A stretch of DNA of 34,227 nt from assembly GCA_018819265.1 (NCBI GenBank), contig JAHJQI010000043.1, forward strand, positions 1-34,227. Direction: 5' to 3'. Shown here piece after piece: positions 6,777 through 14,668 of this stretch (the first letter of the stretch is position 1; each line of letters begins with the position of its first letter). Origin of the DNA: Alphaproteobacteria bacterium. GTDB taxonomy: Bacteria > Pseudomonadota > Alphaproteobacteria > Rhizobiales > Hyphomicrobiaceae. The position numbers and the translations under genes were made by a program. The notes beneath the pieces were generated by a model. The model was not told where the DNA came from. It was given only the letters and a program-made list of their open reading frames with translations, and did no database searches.

Positions 6777-8474
6777 TTAGAGATCAGGCGAGGCGTGCCT
6801 GAATCCAAGCAACTTGCGCTGGGCGTCCCATCGCGTAGGGAGATCCTTCGCGGCGACCATCAGTGCTTTCACGGTCAATCCGACCGGCTGATGGCCATCG
6901 AAGATGGCGCGGACGATGTCTGGTGCGAGATAGGAAAGCCGGATTAGTCTTGTTGTTTGCTCTCGCGAACGGCCGGAGCCTTCGGACATCTGCTGCACGC
7001 TTTCGACTTCATCGGAAAGTAGTCTCTCGCGTGTTGCGAGCGCACGAGCGACAAGATTGATGAGTGCATCGTTTCGCTGATCTGCAATGGCGTTACCCAA
7101 CACCAATCGCTTGCCACGACCGGCTCTGCGCAGCGTGGCTTCGATACGCAGTGTGATTGTCGATGCGGCTTCAGTGCTCACCTTCAAAGGTATCACGCCA
7201 AGCTCAGAAGCGAGCGCATCGCGCTTCATCATGAGTGTCGTCTGGGTCTCTGAAACCTCGATCCGTTCGACAATGTTTCTGACGATCTGAGCGGCAATAG
7301 CCGGCCTGTCCTGTACGCAATTGTCCGCGATTTCCGAAGCACGCGCCATGGCTGCTTCAATTTGCATGGCGTCCGGCAATAGCACTGCCAGCGCGCTTCC
7401 GATCTCCTCGCTCGATGTGAGGAACTGGCGCAAGCGGCTCAGAACGAGGGTTTCGAGGTCGCCGGCTGGCACGCGCATGGCGGTCGGAGACGCGCTTCGC
7501 TTTTCAGTAATCAGTCGCGATGACACGTAGTAGCGATATCGACATCCGGACTTGTTCGCATGCGTGGCCGTCATACGATCACCGTCCGCGTCAATGACCA
7601 GACCCGCCAGCAGGCTCGGCGATTTCGCGCCATCGCCACGTTTTACAACTTGCCGGTTTTCCGCTAGCAACGCCTGCGTGCGATCCCAGATGTCCTGACC
7701 GATGATCGCATCGTGGCGGCCATCATAGAGTTCGTCGCCGTGGCGGACTTTTCCGCGATAGACCGGATTGCTGAGCAGCGTATATAGCGCGCCGCGCCCG
7801 AACCTTGGACTCGGTCGATCGGCGCCTTGCGGTTTCCTGCCAACGACGCCCTTGGCGTCCAATTCGCTACGAAGGAGCGAGACGGATCCGAGGTCAAGAT
7901 ACCGCGCGAAGACCATGCGCACTGTTGCCGCCTCGTTCTCGACAATGACCAATTTCTTATCGACAGCGGCATAGCCGAGCGGCACTGTTCCACCCATCCA
8001 CATGCCTTTGGCTTTCGACGCCCTGATCTTGTCGCGAATCCTTTCTCCAGCGATTTCGCGTTCAAACTGGGCAAACGAGAGAAGCATGTTGAGCGTTAGC
8101 CGCCCCATCGATGTGGTCGTGTTGAACTGCTGCGTCACTGATACGAACGACGCGCTGGCCACATCAAGGATATCAACGATCTTGGCGAAATCCGCGAGCG
8201 ATCGCGTCAGCCGATCAACCTTGTAGACGATGATCGTGTGAACGCGACCGGCTTGGATTTCTATGAGCAGACGCTTGAGGGCAGGGCGTTCCATCGTCCC
8301 ACCCGACAGTCCACCATCGTCGAACATATCGGGCAGGCAAACCCAGCCCTCGTGCTTCTGGCTCTTCACGTAAGCCTCACACGCTTCTCGCTGGGCATCG
8401 AGCGAATTGAACTCTTGCTCAAGGCCATCGTCCGATGATTTCCGCGTGTAGATGGCGCAATTGATCCGCTTCAT
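6777..8474 (-). CDS. Large serine recombinase (resolvase N-terminal, recombinase and zinc-ribbon-like domains)
   Basis: A 565-residue site-specific recombinase that cuts and rejoins DNA through a phosphoserine link, integrating or excising mobile DNA. The N-terminal catalytic domain (about 1-150) has YTRKSSDDG (9-17), with Ser13 in the position of the nucleophile. It also has YKVDRLTRSLADF, with the conserved Arg of the resolvase fold, and the helix-E region AQFEREIAGERIRDKI. The recombinase domain (about 165-285) includes GYAAVDKK and LLSNPVYRGKVRHG. A zinc-ribbon-like region and a coiled coil follow. The ATG at 8474 matches the family start (MKRINCAIYTRKSS); a longer frame adds 32 unsupported residues. 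The gene closes a four-gene minus-strand unit and starts 11 bp after the 61-residue gene. It is full length for its class and shows no obvious lesion. Confidence 0.92.
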   Translation of the reverse strand: MKRINCAIYTRKSSDDGLEQEFNSLDAQREACEAYVKSQKHEGWVCLPDMFDDGGLSGGTMERPALKRLLIEIQAGRVHTIIVYKVDRLTRSLADFAKIVDILDVASASFVSVTQQFNTTTSMGRLTLNMLLSFAQFEREIAGERIRDKIRASKAKGMWMGGTVPLGYAAVDKKLVIVENEAATVRMVFARYLDLGSVSLLRSELDAKGVVGRKPQGADRPSPRFGRGALYTLLSNPVYRGKVRHGDELYDGRHDAIIGQDIWDRTQALLAENRQVVKRGDGAKSPSLLAGLVIDADGDRMTATHANKSGCRYRYYVSSRLITEKRSASPTAMRVPAGDLETLVLSRLRQFLTSSEEIGSALAVLLPDAMQIEAAMARASEIADNCVQDRPAIAAQIVRNIVERIEVSETQTTLMMKRDALASELGVIPLKVSTEAASTITLRIEATLRRAGRGKRLVLGNAIADQRNDALINLVARALATRERLLSDEVESVQQMSEGSGRSREQTTRLIRLSYLAPDIVRAIFDGHQPVGLTVKALMVAAKDLPTRWDAQRKLLGFRHASPDL

Positions 8475-8485
8475 GAGACCAGCAC

Positions 8486-8671
8486 TCAAAGGTCGGCGAT
8501 GCGCTCGGAGATTGACTGCATCGCGCCTGCCAGTCTTCGGTGGAGTGCTCGCGCCTCTGCAACTGTGCATGTGCCTTGCCCATCTACTGCGACAGCCGCA
8601 GCGTCCTCGAACTCAGCCGTCAGATGCGCGAATTGAGCCCGGATCGCGTTGAGACGATTGCCATCATTCAT
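8486..8671 (-). CDS. Small helical protein (61 aa) between DUF2924 and the recombinase
   Basis: Short, acidic and almost entirely helical (RLNAIRAQFAHLTAEFEDAA, then ARALHRRLAGAMQSISERIA). It resembles a coiled-coil hairpin. The ATG at 8671 overlaps the end of the DUF2924 gene by 8 bp, and its stop lies 11 bp before the recombinase start, so it is tightly embedded in the operon. I know no function. Size and position suggest an accessory factor or directionality factor for the recombinase, which is inference. Confidence 0.65.
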   Translation of the reverse strand: MNDGNRLNAIRAQFAHLTAEFEDAAAVAVDGQGTCTVAEARALHRRLAGAMQSISERIADL

Positions 8672-9125
8672 TGGTTGCCCCAGCCCGTGATGTGAGCCCG
8701 AAGAACCTTGGTCCCGACCAGTGCGCCCCAGTGATCTCACGGGCGATCGGTGACAGCGATGCGAAGATGATGCCGCGCCAGCGATAGCCCTTGCTGAGCA
8801 CTTCGACGATATAGGTCTCGCCGTTCCACTCCCTGACAAGCCGGGTGCCTGATTTGAGCGTAACGCGAGGCTTGGGTTGCGTTGAAGCAGACGTCCCGGG
8901 CGCACCTGCCTTTACTTCGAGTTTGCCGCGGGTGGCTGCAGGGAGCCGTCCGTAGGCCTGTTCCTGAAGCTGATAGGCGATGCCGCGAATGAGTAGGTCG
9001 TTCGAGATCCGTTTTGGGGGATGCGCGCGATGCACGCGGCGCCACTCTTCCCGTAGGTCCCAAGACGACAGGGATTGGAGACGGGCCAGCGCCCGCCCCA
9101 GATCCGCTTCACTGAGGCGCGCCAT
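8664..9125 (-). CDS. DUF2924 family protein
   Basis: A 153-residue protein matching DUF2924 as I remember it. The helical N-terminus includes SSWDLREEWRRVHRAHPPKR (about 20-39), then DLLIRGIAYQLQEQAYGRL (about 43-61). The C-terminal half is beta-rich and contains GTRLVREWNGETYIVEVL (about 93-110), then GYRWRGIIFASLSPIAREIT and HWSGPRFFGL. The C-terminal part looks like a small barrel that could bind nucleic acid. The gene starts 1 bp after the DUF3489 stop and overlaps the next gene by 8 bp. The family is found repeatedly beside serine recombinases in alphaproteobacteria, so it probably belongs to the mobile element's machinery. Biochemical function is not known. Confidence 0.85.
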   Translation of the reverse strand: MARLSEADLGRALARLQSLSSWDLREEWRRVHRAHPPKRISNDLLIRGIAYQLQEQAYGRLPAATRGKLEVKAGAPGTSASTQPKPRVTLKSGTRLVREWNGETYIVEVLSKGYRWRGIIFASLSPIAREITGAHWSGPRFFGLTSRAGATNE

Positions 9126-9126
9126 G

Positions 9127-9468
9127 CTACTGGCTGAACCGTGCGCCGATGCGATAGCGCCGGTCGGCGCCGTCCAACTTGGCCGAGTGCAAATCGAGTC
9201 CGAGCTTATTTTTCACGGTGCCGGACAGAAACCCGTGGATGCTATGGCGCTGCCAGTTGGTTGCCGCCGCGAGGTCCGCGATGGTTGCACCCTCAGGCTG
9301 GCTCAGAAGCGCGAGCATGCGATCCTGTTTGGTCGCGTTCGGTGGAATTGCGGCCACCGCCGGCTTGCGGGGAGGTGAGGCTCGTTTCGATCGGGACTGA
9401 CTTGGTTTCCTGACCGACGCAGTCTTGGTTGGCGTCTTCGGTTTCTTCGGTCTCGCTGCGGCAGCCAT
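9127..9468 (-). CDS. DUF3489 family protein with winged-helix-like region
   Basis: A 113-residue protein. The first 45 residues are Lys/Pro/Ala/Ser-rich and disordered. The rest (about 46-110) is a compact domain, with KQDRMLALLSQPEGATIADL, ATNWQRHSIHGFLSGTVKNK and a final DRRYRIG. This is the DUF3489 pattern and looks like a winged helix-turn-helix, so DNA binding is plausible. The ATG at 9468 has a strong AGGAGG 7 bases upstream and heads the four-gene unit ending with the serine recombinase. It may be the operon's own regulator or a recombination accessory protein. The function is unproven. Confidence 0.85.
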   Translation of the reverse strand: MAAAARPKKPKTPTKTASVRKPSQSRSKRASPPRKPAVAAIPPNATKQDRMLALLSQPEGATIADLAAATNWQRHSIHGFLSGTVKNKLGLDLHSAKLDGADRRYRIGARFSQ

Positions 9469-10049
9469 GCTGGCCTCCTCTGGTCTGCGGCGCCACGATC
9501 GGCGTCCGTACTGACCAGAGCCCCACGTAAAGCAGGGCGAGGCGTGGCTGGCCGGAACAACCTGTCCAAGTCGCCAATCGTCTCGACAGTACCGCTTCCA
9601 TTGCCCGGCAAGTCCAGAGTTTTTTGGCAGAAAAGGCCCCTCCTTATCGCGCTCGCCTGCCGAACCATCACTATGCGATGGTTCTGAAAGTCCTGCCTGA
9701 GCCGGTTTTGGAAGGTCTCTAGGCGCACGTTTTGCCTAAGGCGGCGTTGATTGGATGCCAGTTTCTAGGGCTGACTTCTGACCCAGAGCGACTACGTCGG
9801 CCGACGGCAAGCACGAAGTGAACGTGGATTTCTCGGCAATAGTCGACGGGTTAGAGTCGCGAAGCCACTTTGCCCACCCCTGACTACCAGCTTTCATTTT
9901 TCAGCTTTGCGGAGTTTCCGGACCTCACCACTTTCGTGGCGCGGCGCCTGTGCCTGCATCGCCTTCACTGCAGGAATACCTCCAAAAGCGGATGACAACA
10001 GGCAGGCGTGATCAACACTCGCGATCCACGTATCCGTCCTGTCCGAACC
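9469..10049. other. Gene-free stretch with a hairpin at 9662-9684
   Basis: No convincing gene. GAACCATC (9662-9669) pairs with GATGGTTC (9677-9684) across a 7-base loop. It lies about 200 bp upstream of the DUF3489-recombinase unit, where a promoter, operator or attachment site could be. The remainder shows nothing I can name. Confidence 0.35.
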
Positions 10050-10601
10050 TCAATCTTCCCAAACGTGCTCAATCCACAGTTCGTCCATGGCGTCTTTAAC
10101 GCCCCAGCCGACAGCGCCGCTGATCGAACGCACGGCGTCAAGTCGCTGTAGTAGCGTAGGCCGCACTGAAGGATCTAACGTAGCAACGACAGAAAGTGCT
10201 TGGTCAAACATTCGCACGAGCGCCGTAAAGTATCCCTCATCCTCAAAGCTACACTCTGTAGTTAGTTGTGCGGCACGCTCGCAATAGAAGATTGAAAGCT
10301 CAGCGACGCCATCCGGCAATCCGATTGCTTTGCGATAATCGGCGATGGCTTTCTTGGCCTTGGCGACGGAAACAGCTTGGCCCCGATGCAAGTCCGGGTA
10401 GATCCATCTGGAAATTGTCGCCTTGTATGGCGCGAGAGGATCTGTACCGAGCCCCAGTCGGGCATGAAGAAAGGCCTGATTATCCCGGCTGAGGCTATGG
10501 AGGTCGCTGACGAGCCTGATCAAGCCGGCACGGTTGTATGAAATGAGCTTTGCCTTGACTTCGCTCCAGTTGGGCATCGTCTTTTTCTTGTGGGCGGCCA
10601 T
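10050..10601 (-). CDS. DUF6155-like hypothetical protein
   Basis: A 183-residue soluble helical protein. The N-terminal part (SYNRAGLIRLVSDLHSLSRD, about 27-46) is followed by a segment with IYPDLHRGQAVSVAKAKKAI (about 67-86) and further helices. This order resembles what I recall of DUF6155: a short 'decide to divide' helix region, then a segment ending in xPDxxRG...AKKAIxDY. The biochemical role is not known. ATG at 10601 is chosen; a TTG one codon further upstream is the only alternative, and an internal ATG (MPNWSE) is also possible. It stands alone, with 240 bp of non-coding DNA upstream, and shows no operon link. Confidence 0.6.
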   Translation of the reverse strand: MAAHKKKTMPNWSEVKAKLISYNRAGLIRLVSDLHSLSRDNQAFLHARLGLGTDPLAPYKATISRWIYPDLHRGQAVSVAKAKKAIADYRKAIGLPDGVAELSIFYCERAAQLTTECSFEDEGYFTALVRMFDQALSVVATLDPSVRPTLLQRLDAVRSISGAVGWGVKDAMDELWIEHVWED

Positions 10602-10844
10602 CAAAATACGCTCGTTGATATCCCCGGCACACGAAATCCGGCCTGGTCAAATTGGATTCGTGCCGTTGCCAGCCAAACCGTTATTACCATTGCCGCTCCT
10701 GCCGGATCCTGTAATGGCCGGAGTAGTCAGATAGCTGCCATCGGTCAACCGACGAAGAGGGCCATTAAGAGACATGGCAGGCCCGCCTGCGTGTGACGAC
10801 ATCGATGGCGGGAATCGGGAGGTTATCTGCTTCTCGCCTAAACT

Positions 10845-11330
10845 TTACTTGGTAGCAAGGCGATACTTCAGAAAGCGTGCGCCCTGGTACTCGGTCTCGG
10901 CGATGAACGTGGCGCCGAGGCGCGTGAGGGCTGCGAGCTTCTTGCGCGACGGCGGGAGCAAAAGGGTCACGTACGGAACCCGCTCATCGGCGATGGCGAA
11001 TGCGAGCGCCAGCCTCGCAATGCGCAGGCCGAGACCGAAGCAAGAAGATTTCAGCACCAATCCGAAATCCCATTCATCGCCCTCCTTCTGAAATCCGCCC
11101 CATCCTGCATACGCGCCGTTGGCGAGGAGCCCGCAATGGCCGAGGCCGTCGCGGGACCAACACGCCTCCTTTGCGGCGATAAAGGCCTCGACGCGCTCGT
11201 CGTCCCATCGGCCGGTCAGGAGCGGCATGTGAGCCGCCAAACGCGGGTCGGACATGTGCGCAACAATTTCGTGCCGAGGCACTTCGGTCAGTCGTACGAA
11301 TGTGATTTCGGCGCGGGGGTCCATCGTCAT
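10845..11330 (-). CDS. GNAT family N-acetyltransferase
   Basis: A 161-residue GCN5-related acetyltransferase, which moves the acetyl group of acetyl-CoA to an amine. It has the RimJ/RimL-like layout: an N-terminal strand (ITFVRLTEVPRHEIVAHM, about 8-25), a central WGGFQKEGDEWDFGLVLK (about 73-90) and the acetyl-CoA-binding strand-turn-helix around SCFGLGLRIARLALAFAI (about 92-109). The end is PYVTLLLPPSRKKLAALTRLG and a closing strand. Start: the ATGs at 11330 and 11324 are adjacent, and neither has a clear ribosome site. The frame extends 42 codons further up into non-homologous sequence, which I exclude. The substrate is unknown. It lies 82 bp downstream of the small membrane protein gene and might be the last gene of the rhodanese-YHS group. 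Confidence 0.8.
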   Translation of the reverse strand: MTMDPRAEITFVRLTEVPRHEIVAHMSDPRLAAHMPLLTGRWDDERVEAFIAAKEACWSRDGLGHCGLLANGAYAGWGGFQKEGDEWDFGLVLKSSCFGLGLRIARLALAFAIADERVPYVTLLLPPSRKKLAALTRLGATFIAETEYQGARFLKYRLATK

Positions 11331-11412
11331 ATCGAGTTGGCCATGGTTGATCGCCCAAGTGGTCGAAGCACGGAGGCGCGTGCGACGGGCGCCTCCGTGG
11401 CTGTCGCGTGCA

Positions 11413-11787
11413 TCAGCCTGTGGCCCGTGCAAGCGTGCGGCTTTCGGGTGCCGCAAGGACGACCGTGACGGTCAAGACCGCGGCCGCGTTGGCCCAGTAG
11501 TAGGCGGCGTCGAGACCAGCGAAACCGAGCACGAACGGTGCGGCGAGAAACGTGACGCCGACAAAGCGGTCGACGGCGACGTGCAGCCAGTAGGGCAGCA
11601 CGCGGATCACGCCGGTCTCGTGGTCGGTCAGCAGCGTCAGCACGAAGGCGGCAATCCCAGTTGCGACCGACAGCCACTTGGCCGCCGGGTTGGTTGCGCC
11701 GAGCCCGAGGATGAAGGGCATGGCGAACAAGCTCAGGGCGACCGGGTAGTCGATGAGCGAGTGAATCTTACGGGTAACGAAGCGCAT
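11413..11787 (-). CDS. Small four-helix membrane protein (SPW-repeat-like)
   Basis: A 124-residue inner-membrane protein with four hydrophobic segments. These are about residues 14-31 (YPVALSLFAMPFILGLGA), 38-55, 74-90 (VGVTFLAAPFVLGFAGL) and 94-112. The two halves resemble each other (ALSLFAMPFILGLGA and VGVTFLAAPFVLGFA, each followed by NPAAKW or DAAYYW). This internal duplication and the AxxW pattern recall SPW-repeat proteins, which are of unknown function. It follows the YHS gene after 91 bp and is probably co-transcribed with it and the rhodanese gene. A role in membrane-associated stress or metal/sulfur handling is inference. Confidence 0.75.
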   Translation of the reverse strand: MRFVTRKIHSLIDYPVALSLFAMPFILGLGATNPAAKWLSVATGIAAFVLTLLTDHETGVIRVLPYWLHVAVDRFVGVTFLAAPFVLGFAGLDAAYYWANAAAVLTVTVVLAAPESRTLARATG

Positions 11788-11878
11788 GATGGTTTCCTTT
11801 GTCGATGATTGGCGAATGGGGCGGGTGTGCGGGCAAGCACCTATCGAGCGCGGTGCATGCCCGCAGCCGTGATTGGTC

Positions 11879-12376
11879 TCACTTTATCTCCGACGGGAGC
11901 TTATCGGCGAGCTTCGGCCAGTTGACCTCCGCCTTGCGGATGGCGCCCGGCACATCCTTGAGCCACGCCTGCTGGATGCCGGCGTCGAGGTTCAGGTAGA
12001 GCTTGCCATCGACGATCTTCCAGTAGCGCGGGTCGCCGTCGAACTTCGCGCCGACCGAGACGCCGTAAGCGCAGTAACCGCCGTAAGCCGGTTCGTATTT
12101 GGCGGGATTTGCCTTGAACGCGGCGAGGTTGGCCTCCGACGCGAAGCGGTAGGTGGCATCCTTGTGGGCGTAAGCGAATTTCGCATCGCCCTGCACCGGC
12201 CGCGAGTCGGTGAAGAAGGCTACGACGTCGAAGCCGTGCACGGCGAGACCCGGCGCCGGCTTGCCGGCGACCAGCACTGCGCCCGTTGCGGTGTTGACCT
12301 CAGGGCCCGCAGCGGCCTGGCCGGTGGCGGCGATGAGACCCGTCAGAGCGAGTGCGATGAGAGACCTTGTCTTCAT
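11879..12376 (-). CDS. Exported YHS-domain protein
   Basis: A 165-residue protein with a clear signal peptide (MKTRSLIALALTGLIAATG, then AAAG; cleavage near 22-24) and a YHS-type domain (about 40-110). That domain includes GLAVHGFDVVAFFTDSRPVQ and YRFASEANLAAFKANPAKY, followed by EPAYGGYCAYGVSVGAKF with its conserved Cys. The C-terminus has the common DPRYWKIVDGKLYLNL ending. YHS domains are linked to metal binding and are often found with copper- or stress-related genes. This version probably works in the periplasm. The ATG at 12376 has CAGGAGT upstream. It follows the rhodanese gene after 123 bp in the same direction and lies near the MarR gene, so MarR control is plausible. Confidence 0.88.
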   Translation of the reverse strand: MKTRSLIALALTGLIAATGQAAAGPEVNTATGAVLVAGKPAPGLAVHGFDVVAFFTDSRPVQGDAKFAYAHKDATYRFASEANLAAFKANPAKYEPAYGGYCAYGVSVGAKFDGDPRYWKIVDGKLYLNLDAGIQQAWLKDVPGAIRKAEVNWPKLADKLPSEIK

Positions 12377-12499
12377 GATCGTAACTCCTGTTTCCATTGT
12401 GGTTATGGACTGCGGACAATGCTCCGCCGGTCGGCCGTGCGGCAGTCCGCACACGGCGCGTCATTCTCCCGGTCGGAAGTCGTGAAGGAGCGGGTCGCT

Positions 12500-12841
12500 T
12501 CAGCGACTCTGATCGCCCGGCTCGAGCGGCAGGCCGGCTGCCTGCCAGTCCTCTTTGCCGCCGGCGTAGATGCTGACGTTGCGGTATCCGAGGATTTCGA
12601 GGTTCGCGGCGGCGATGTGCGAGTTCCGGCAGATGGCGGAGGCGCAGTAGACGACGATCTCGGCCGCCATGTCGGGGACCGCACCGGGCACCAGCGCGCT
12701 CACGCTATCCTGGGGCATGTGCAACGCGCCCGGCAGGTGGCCATCATGGAAGTAGCGCTCGGGCAGGGCCTCGATGAGCACCGGCCGAGGTGTCGCGTCC
12801 AGTCGCTGCAGCAGGTCCTTGCGGCTGATGGTGCGCGTCAT
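12500..12841 (-). CDS. Single-domain rhodanese-like protein
   Basis: A 113-residue cytosolic rhodanese, a persulfide-carrying sulfurtransferase fold. Visible signatures are LIEALPERYFHDGHLPGALH (about 22-41), the classic GHxPGAxH loop, and the active-site loop VYCASAICRNSHIAA (64-78). Cys66 is the likely persulfide carrier, with a second Cys at 71 as in the C-x4-C subgroup. The ATG at 12841 has AGGAGG 9 bases upstream. It is the first gene of the minus-strand group and is divergent from marR across a 128-bp gap that contains an 11-bp inverted repeat. It may serve in sulfur transfer or detoxification sensed by the MarR protein. That link is inferred from layout. Confidence 0.85.
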   Translation of the reverse strand: MTRTISRKDLLQRLDATPRPVLIEALPERYFHDGHLPGALHMPQDSVSALVPGAVPDMAAEIVVYCASAICRNSHIAAANLEILGYRNVSIYAGGKEDWQAAGLPLEPGDQSR

Positions 12842-12879
12842 GGGTTGTGTCCTCCTTGCGGATCACCTATCTCTTCTGT

Positions 12880-12909
12880 ATAGGATGATCTCGAAATTGA
12901 TCATCCTAT
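12880..12909. promoter_or_regulatory. Perfect 11-bp inverted repeat, candidate MarR operator
   Basis: ATAGGATGATC (12880-12890) and its exact reverse complement GATCATCCTAT (12899-12909) flank an 8-bp spacer, giving a 30-bp operator-like site. A pair of TTGCAA motifs follows at 12910-12930. It sits between the divergent rhodanese and marR genes, where a MarR dimer could control both. Confidence 0.75.
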
Positions 12910-12969
12910 TTGCAACTATCTAAATTGCAACGATCATCACGCGCAAGTCACGAAAGCGAGAGATGGCTC

Positions 12970-13461
12970 ATGGCTGAAGCTGGCGGACGACGGGCACGGA
13001 CCAAGACGACGGGCAAAAGGGCGTCATCGGCCTGGCCGGGCTTCATCACGGCGCACGATGCACTGGTTGCTCGTATCGAGGAACGTCTCCGGGCGGCGGG
13101 GCTCCCCGACCTCAGTTGGTATATCGTGCTGTGGGTTCTCGAACGCGCGCCGGAGCAGCGCCTGCGCATGCACGAGCTGGCCGATACGGCCGTTATCGCG
13201 CGCAGCAACCTGACGCGTCTTGTCGACAAGCTGGAGAAGAACGGCCTCGTCGTACGCGAGCGTGTCGCCGACGACCGGCGCGGCGCCTATGCGCGGATAA
13301 CGGAAAGGGGCCGCGAGATGCGCAGTCGGATGTGGACTGTCTACGGCCCGGCGATCGAGGAGCTGTTCCTACGCCATTTGACTGAGGCGGAGAACGCCCT
13401 GCTACGCGAGATCATGATGCGACTACTGGCGACGGTGCGAGGCCAAGAGCCGGGATTATAA
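12970..13461 (+). CDS. MarR family transcriptional regulator
   Basis: A 163-residue dimeric winged-helix repressor of the MarR family. The N-terminal 20 residues are basic. Helices follow, with LSWYIVLWVLERAP (about 46-59), then the DNA-binding helix-turn-helix MHELADTAVIARSNLTRLVD (about 66-85). The wing has the family signature VADDRRGAYARITERGREM (about 96-114), matching the DxRxxxxxLTxxG pattern. ATG at 12970 is chosen; an upstream TTG would add 20 residues through the inter-gene region. It is transcribed away from the rhodanese gene, with the 11-bp-arm palindrome between them, and probably represses itself and that group. The ligand is unknown. A thiol, sulfane sulfur or oxidant signal would suit the neighbours, which is inference. 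Confidence 0.9.
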   Translation: MAEAGGRRARTKTTGKRASSAWPGFITAHDALVARIEERLRAAGLPDLSWYIVLWVLERAPEQRLRMHELADTAVIARSNLTRLVDKLEKNGLVVRERVADDRRGAYARITERGREMRSRMWTVYGPAIEELFLRHLTEAENALLREIMMRLLATVRGQEPGL

Positions 13462-13699
13462 GGTAAGCTGGCCAAGGACGGCCGAACGCAGCTGCCACGG
13501 AATGGGCTGGAGCCACGAACGAGGGTGAAGCGGACATGCCGTCCAGTAGGGTAAGACGCAACGTCTATGGCAGAGATGGGTCAGAATCGACGGGCAGTAA
13601 CCATCGCATGGAAGATATGGTCAGAAACCGGTCGTCAGATCAACACGTTAGGCTGACCGAGGAGCATGCTCGTCTGTCTCTCAAGAAAGGAGACAGACC

Positions 13700-14347
13700 A
13701 TGGAAGACAATAAGACAACCACGACAACTCCGGACGCGCCTGACAAACCTGCCCGCGCACCCTGGAACAAGGGCAAGCTCGTCGGTGCGAAGCCCCCTTT
13801 ACGGCCGAGCCATGTCTGGTCGATCCGGACGAAGCTGCAGATCGAAGGCAAGAAGAGGGATCTTGCACTCTTCAACTTGGCCATCGACAGCAAGCTGCGC
13901 GGCTGTGACGTCGTTGCCGTTCGCGTCGACGACGTCGCCCCGAGCGGTTACTCGATGGACCGAGCGACGATCCGGCAGAAGAAGACCGGCAGGCCCGTGC
14001 GGTTTGAAGTGACTGATCAGACAAGGATGGCCATCGACGACTACTTGAGGCTGACCAACCGGAATCCAGGTCAGTTTCTCTTCGCAGGCCGTGGCGACAA
14101 GGGCGGGCTAACGACCCGGCAGTACGCTCGGCTGGTGCAAGAGTGGGTCGCCAGCATCGGGCTCGACCCAGCAAAGTTCGGCACGCATTCGCTGCGGCGG
14201 ACGAAGGCCGTCCTGATTTATCGGCGAACGGGCAATCTCAGAGCCGTGCAACTTTTGCTGGGCCATTCGAAGATCGAAAGCACCGTTCGCTACCTTGGCA
14301 TCGAGGTCGACGACGCGATCGAGATCGCCGAGAAAATCGACATCTGA
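13700..14347 (+). CDS. Tyrosine recombinase, catalytic domain only
   Basis: A 215-residue integrase-like protein with all catalytic residues in order. These are Arg67 (SKLRGCDVVAV), a Lys near 94-95 (RQKKTGRPVRF), His163 and Arg166 (THSLRRTKA), His189 (LLLGHSKI) and the nucleophile Tyr198 (TVRYLGI). It lacks the usual N-terminal core-binding domain. The first 35 residues are basic and Pro-rich (PWNKGKLVGAKPPLRPSH). Similar short, stand-alone recombinases are common in Rhizobiales genomes. AGGAG lies 8 bases before the ATG. It is a mobile gene, but no flanking att repeats or cargo boundaries are obvious. The roughly 240 bp before and 320 bp after it are gene-free, which suits a small mobile unit. 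Intact catalytic residues suggest activity, though target choice with no core-binding domain is unclear. Confidence 0.88.
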   Translation: MEDNKTTTTTPDAPDKPARAPWNKGKLVGAKPPLRPSHVWSIRTKLQIEGKKRDLALFNLAIDSKLRGCDVVAVRVDDVAPSGYSMDRATIRQKKTGRPVRFEVTDQTRMAIDDYLRLTNRNPGQFLFAGRGDKGGLTTRQYARLVQEWVASIGLDPAKFGTHSLRRTKAVLIYRRTGNLRAVQLLLGHSKIESTVRYLGIEVDDAIEIAEKIDI

Positions 14348-14668
14348 TCTTCTGACGCTATCCCTCCGATTCCGGACACGATCGGCGACGCTCTTTGCGT
14401 TGCCGACTACAGCGATGCCGATGACTGCTAATGGGATCGACCGACCGTGAATCTCTGATGCGCCGACGTCTTGGGCCATAGGCGTCATCGCAAGCTCGTT
14501 AGGCCGAGGCTTGAAGTTCGTCCGCCCATTGATAGGTTAGCTGACCGTCAGAGGCGGTCGGGAACGGTTGAGTTTGACCCAAAGAAACGAACGTTCAAAC
14601 ATCCCCGTCTGAAGCAAGCCCACTCCCGCTCTGCTCTGCCGACAGGCCGCAATCAGTATCGCCGAATA
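14348..14668. other. Gene-free stretch after the tyrosine recombinase
   Basis: No gene is supported. Several antisense frames running into the recombinase are shadows. Short related motifs such as GTTAGGC and GGTTAGCTGACCG occur on both sides of the recombinase gene (compare 13640-13660), but no clear inverted repeat or boundary was found. Confidence 0.3.

Noticed and set aside
14108..14488. 126-codon minus-strand frame antisense to the tyrosine recombinase
   Set aside because: It is the opposite-strand shadow of a gene with complete catalytic motifs; its length comes from high-GC codon bias.
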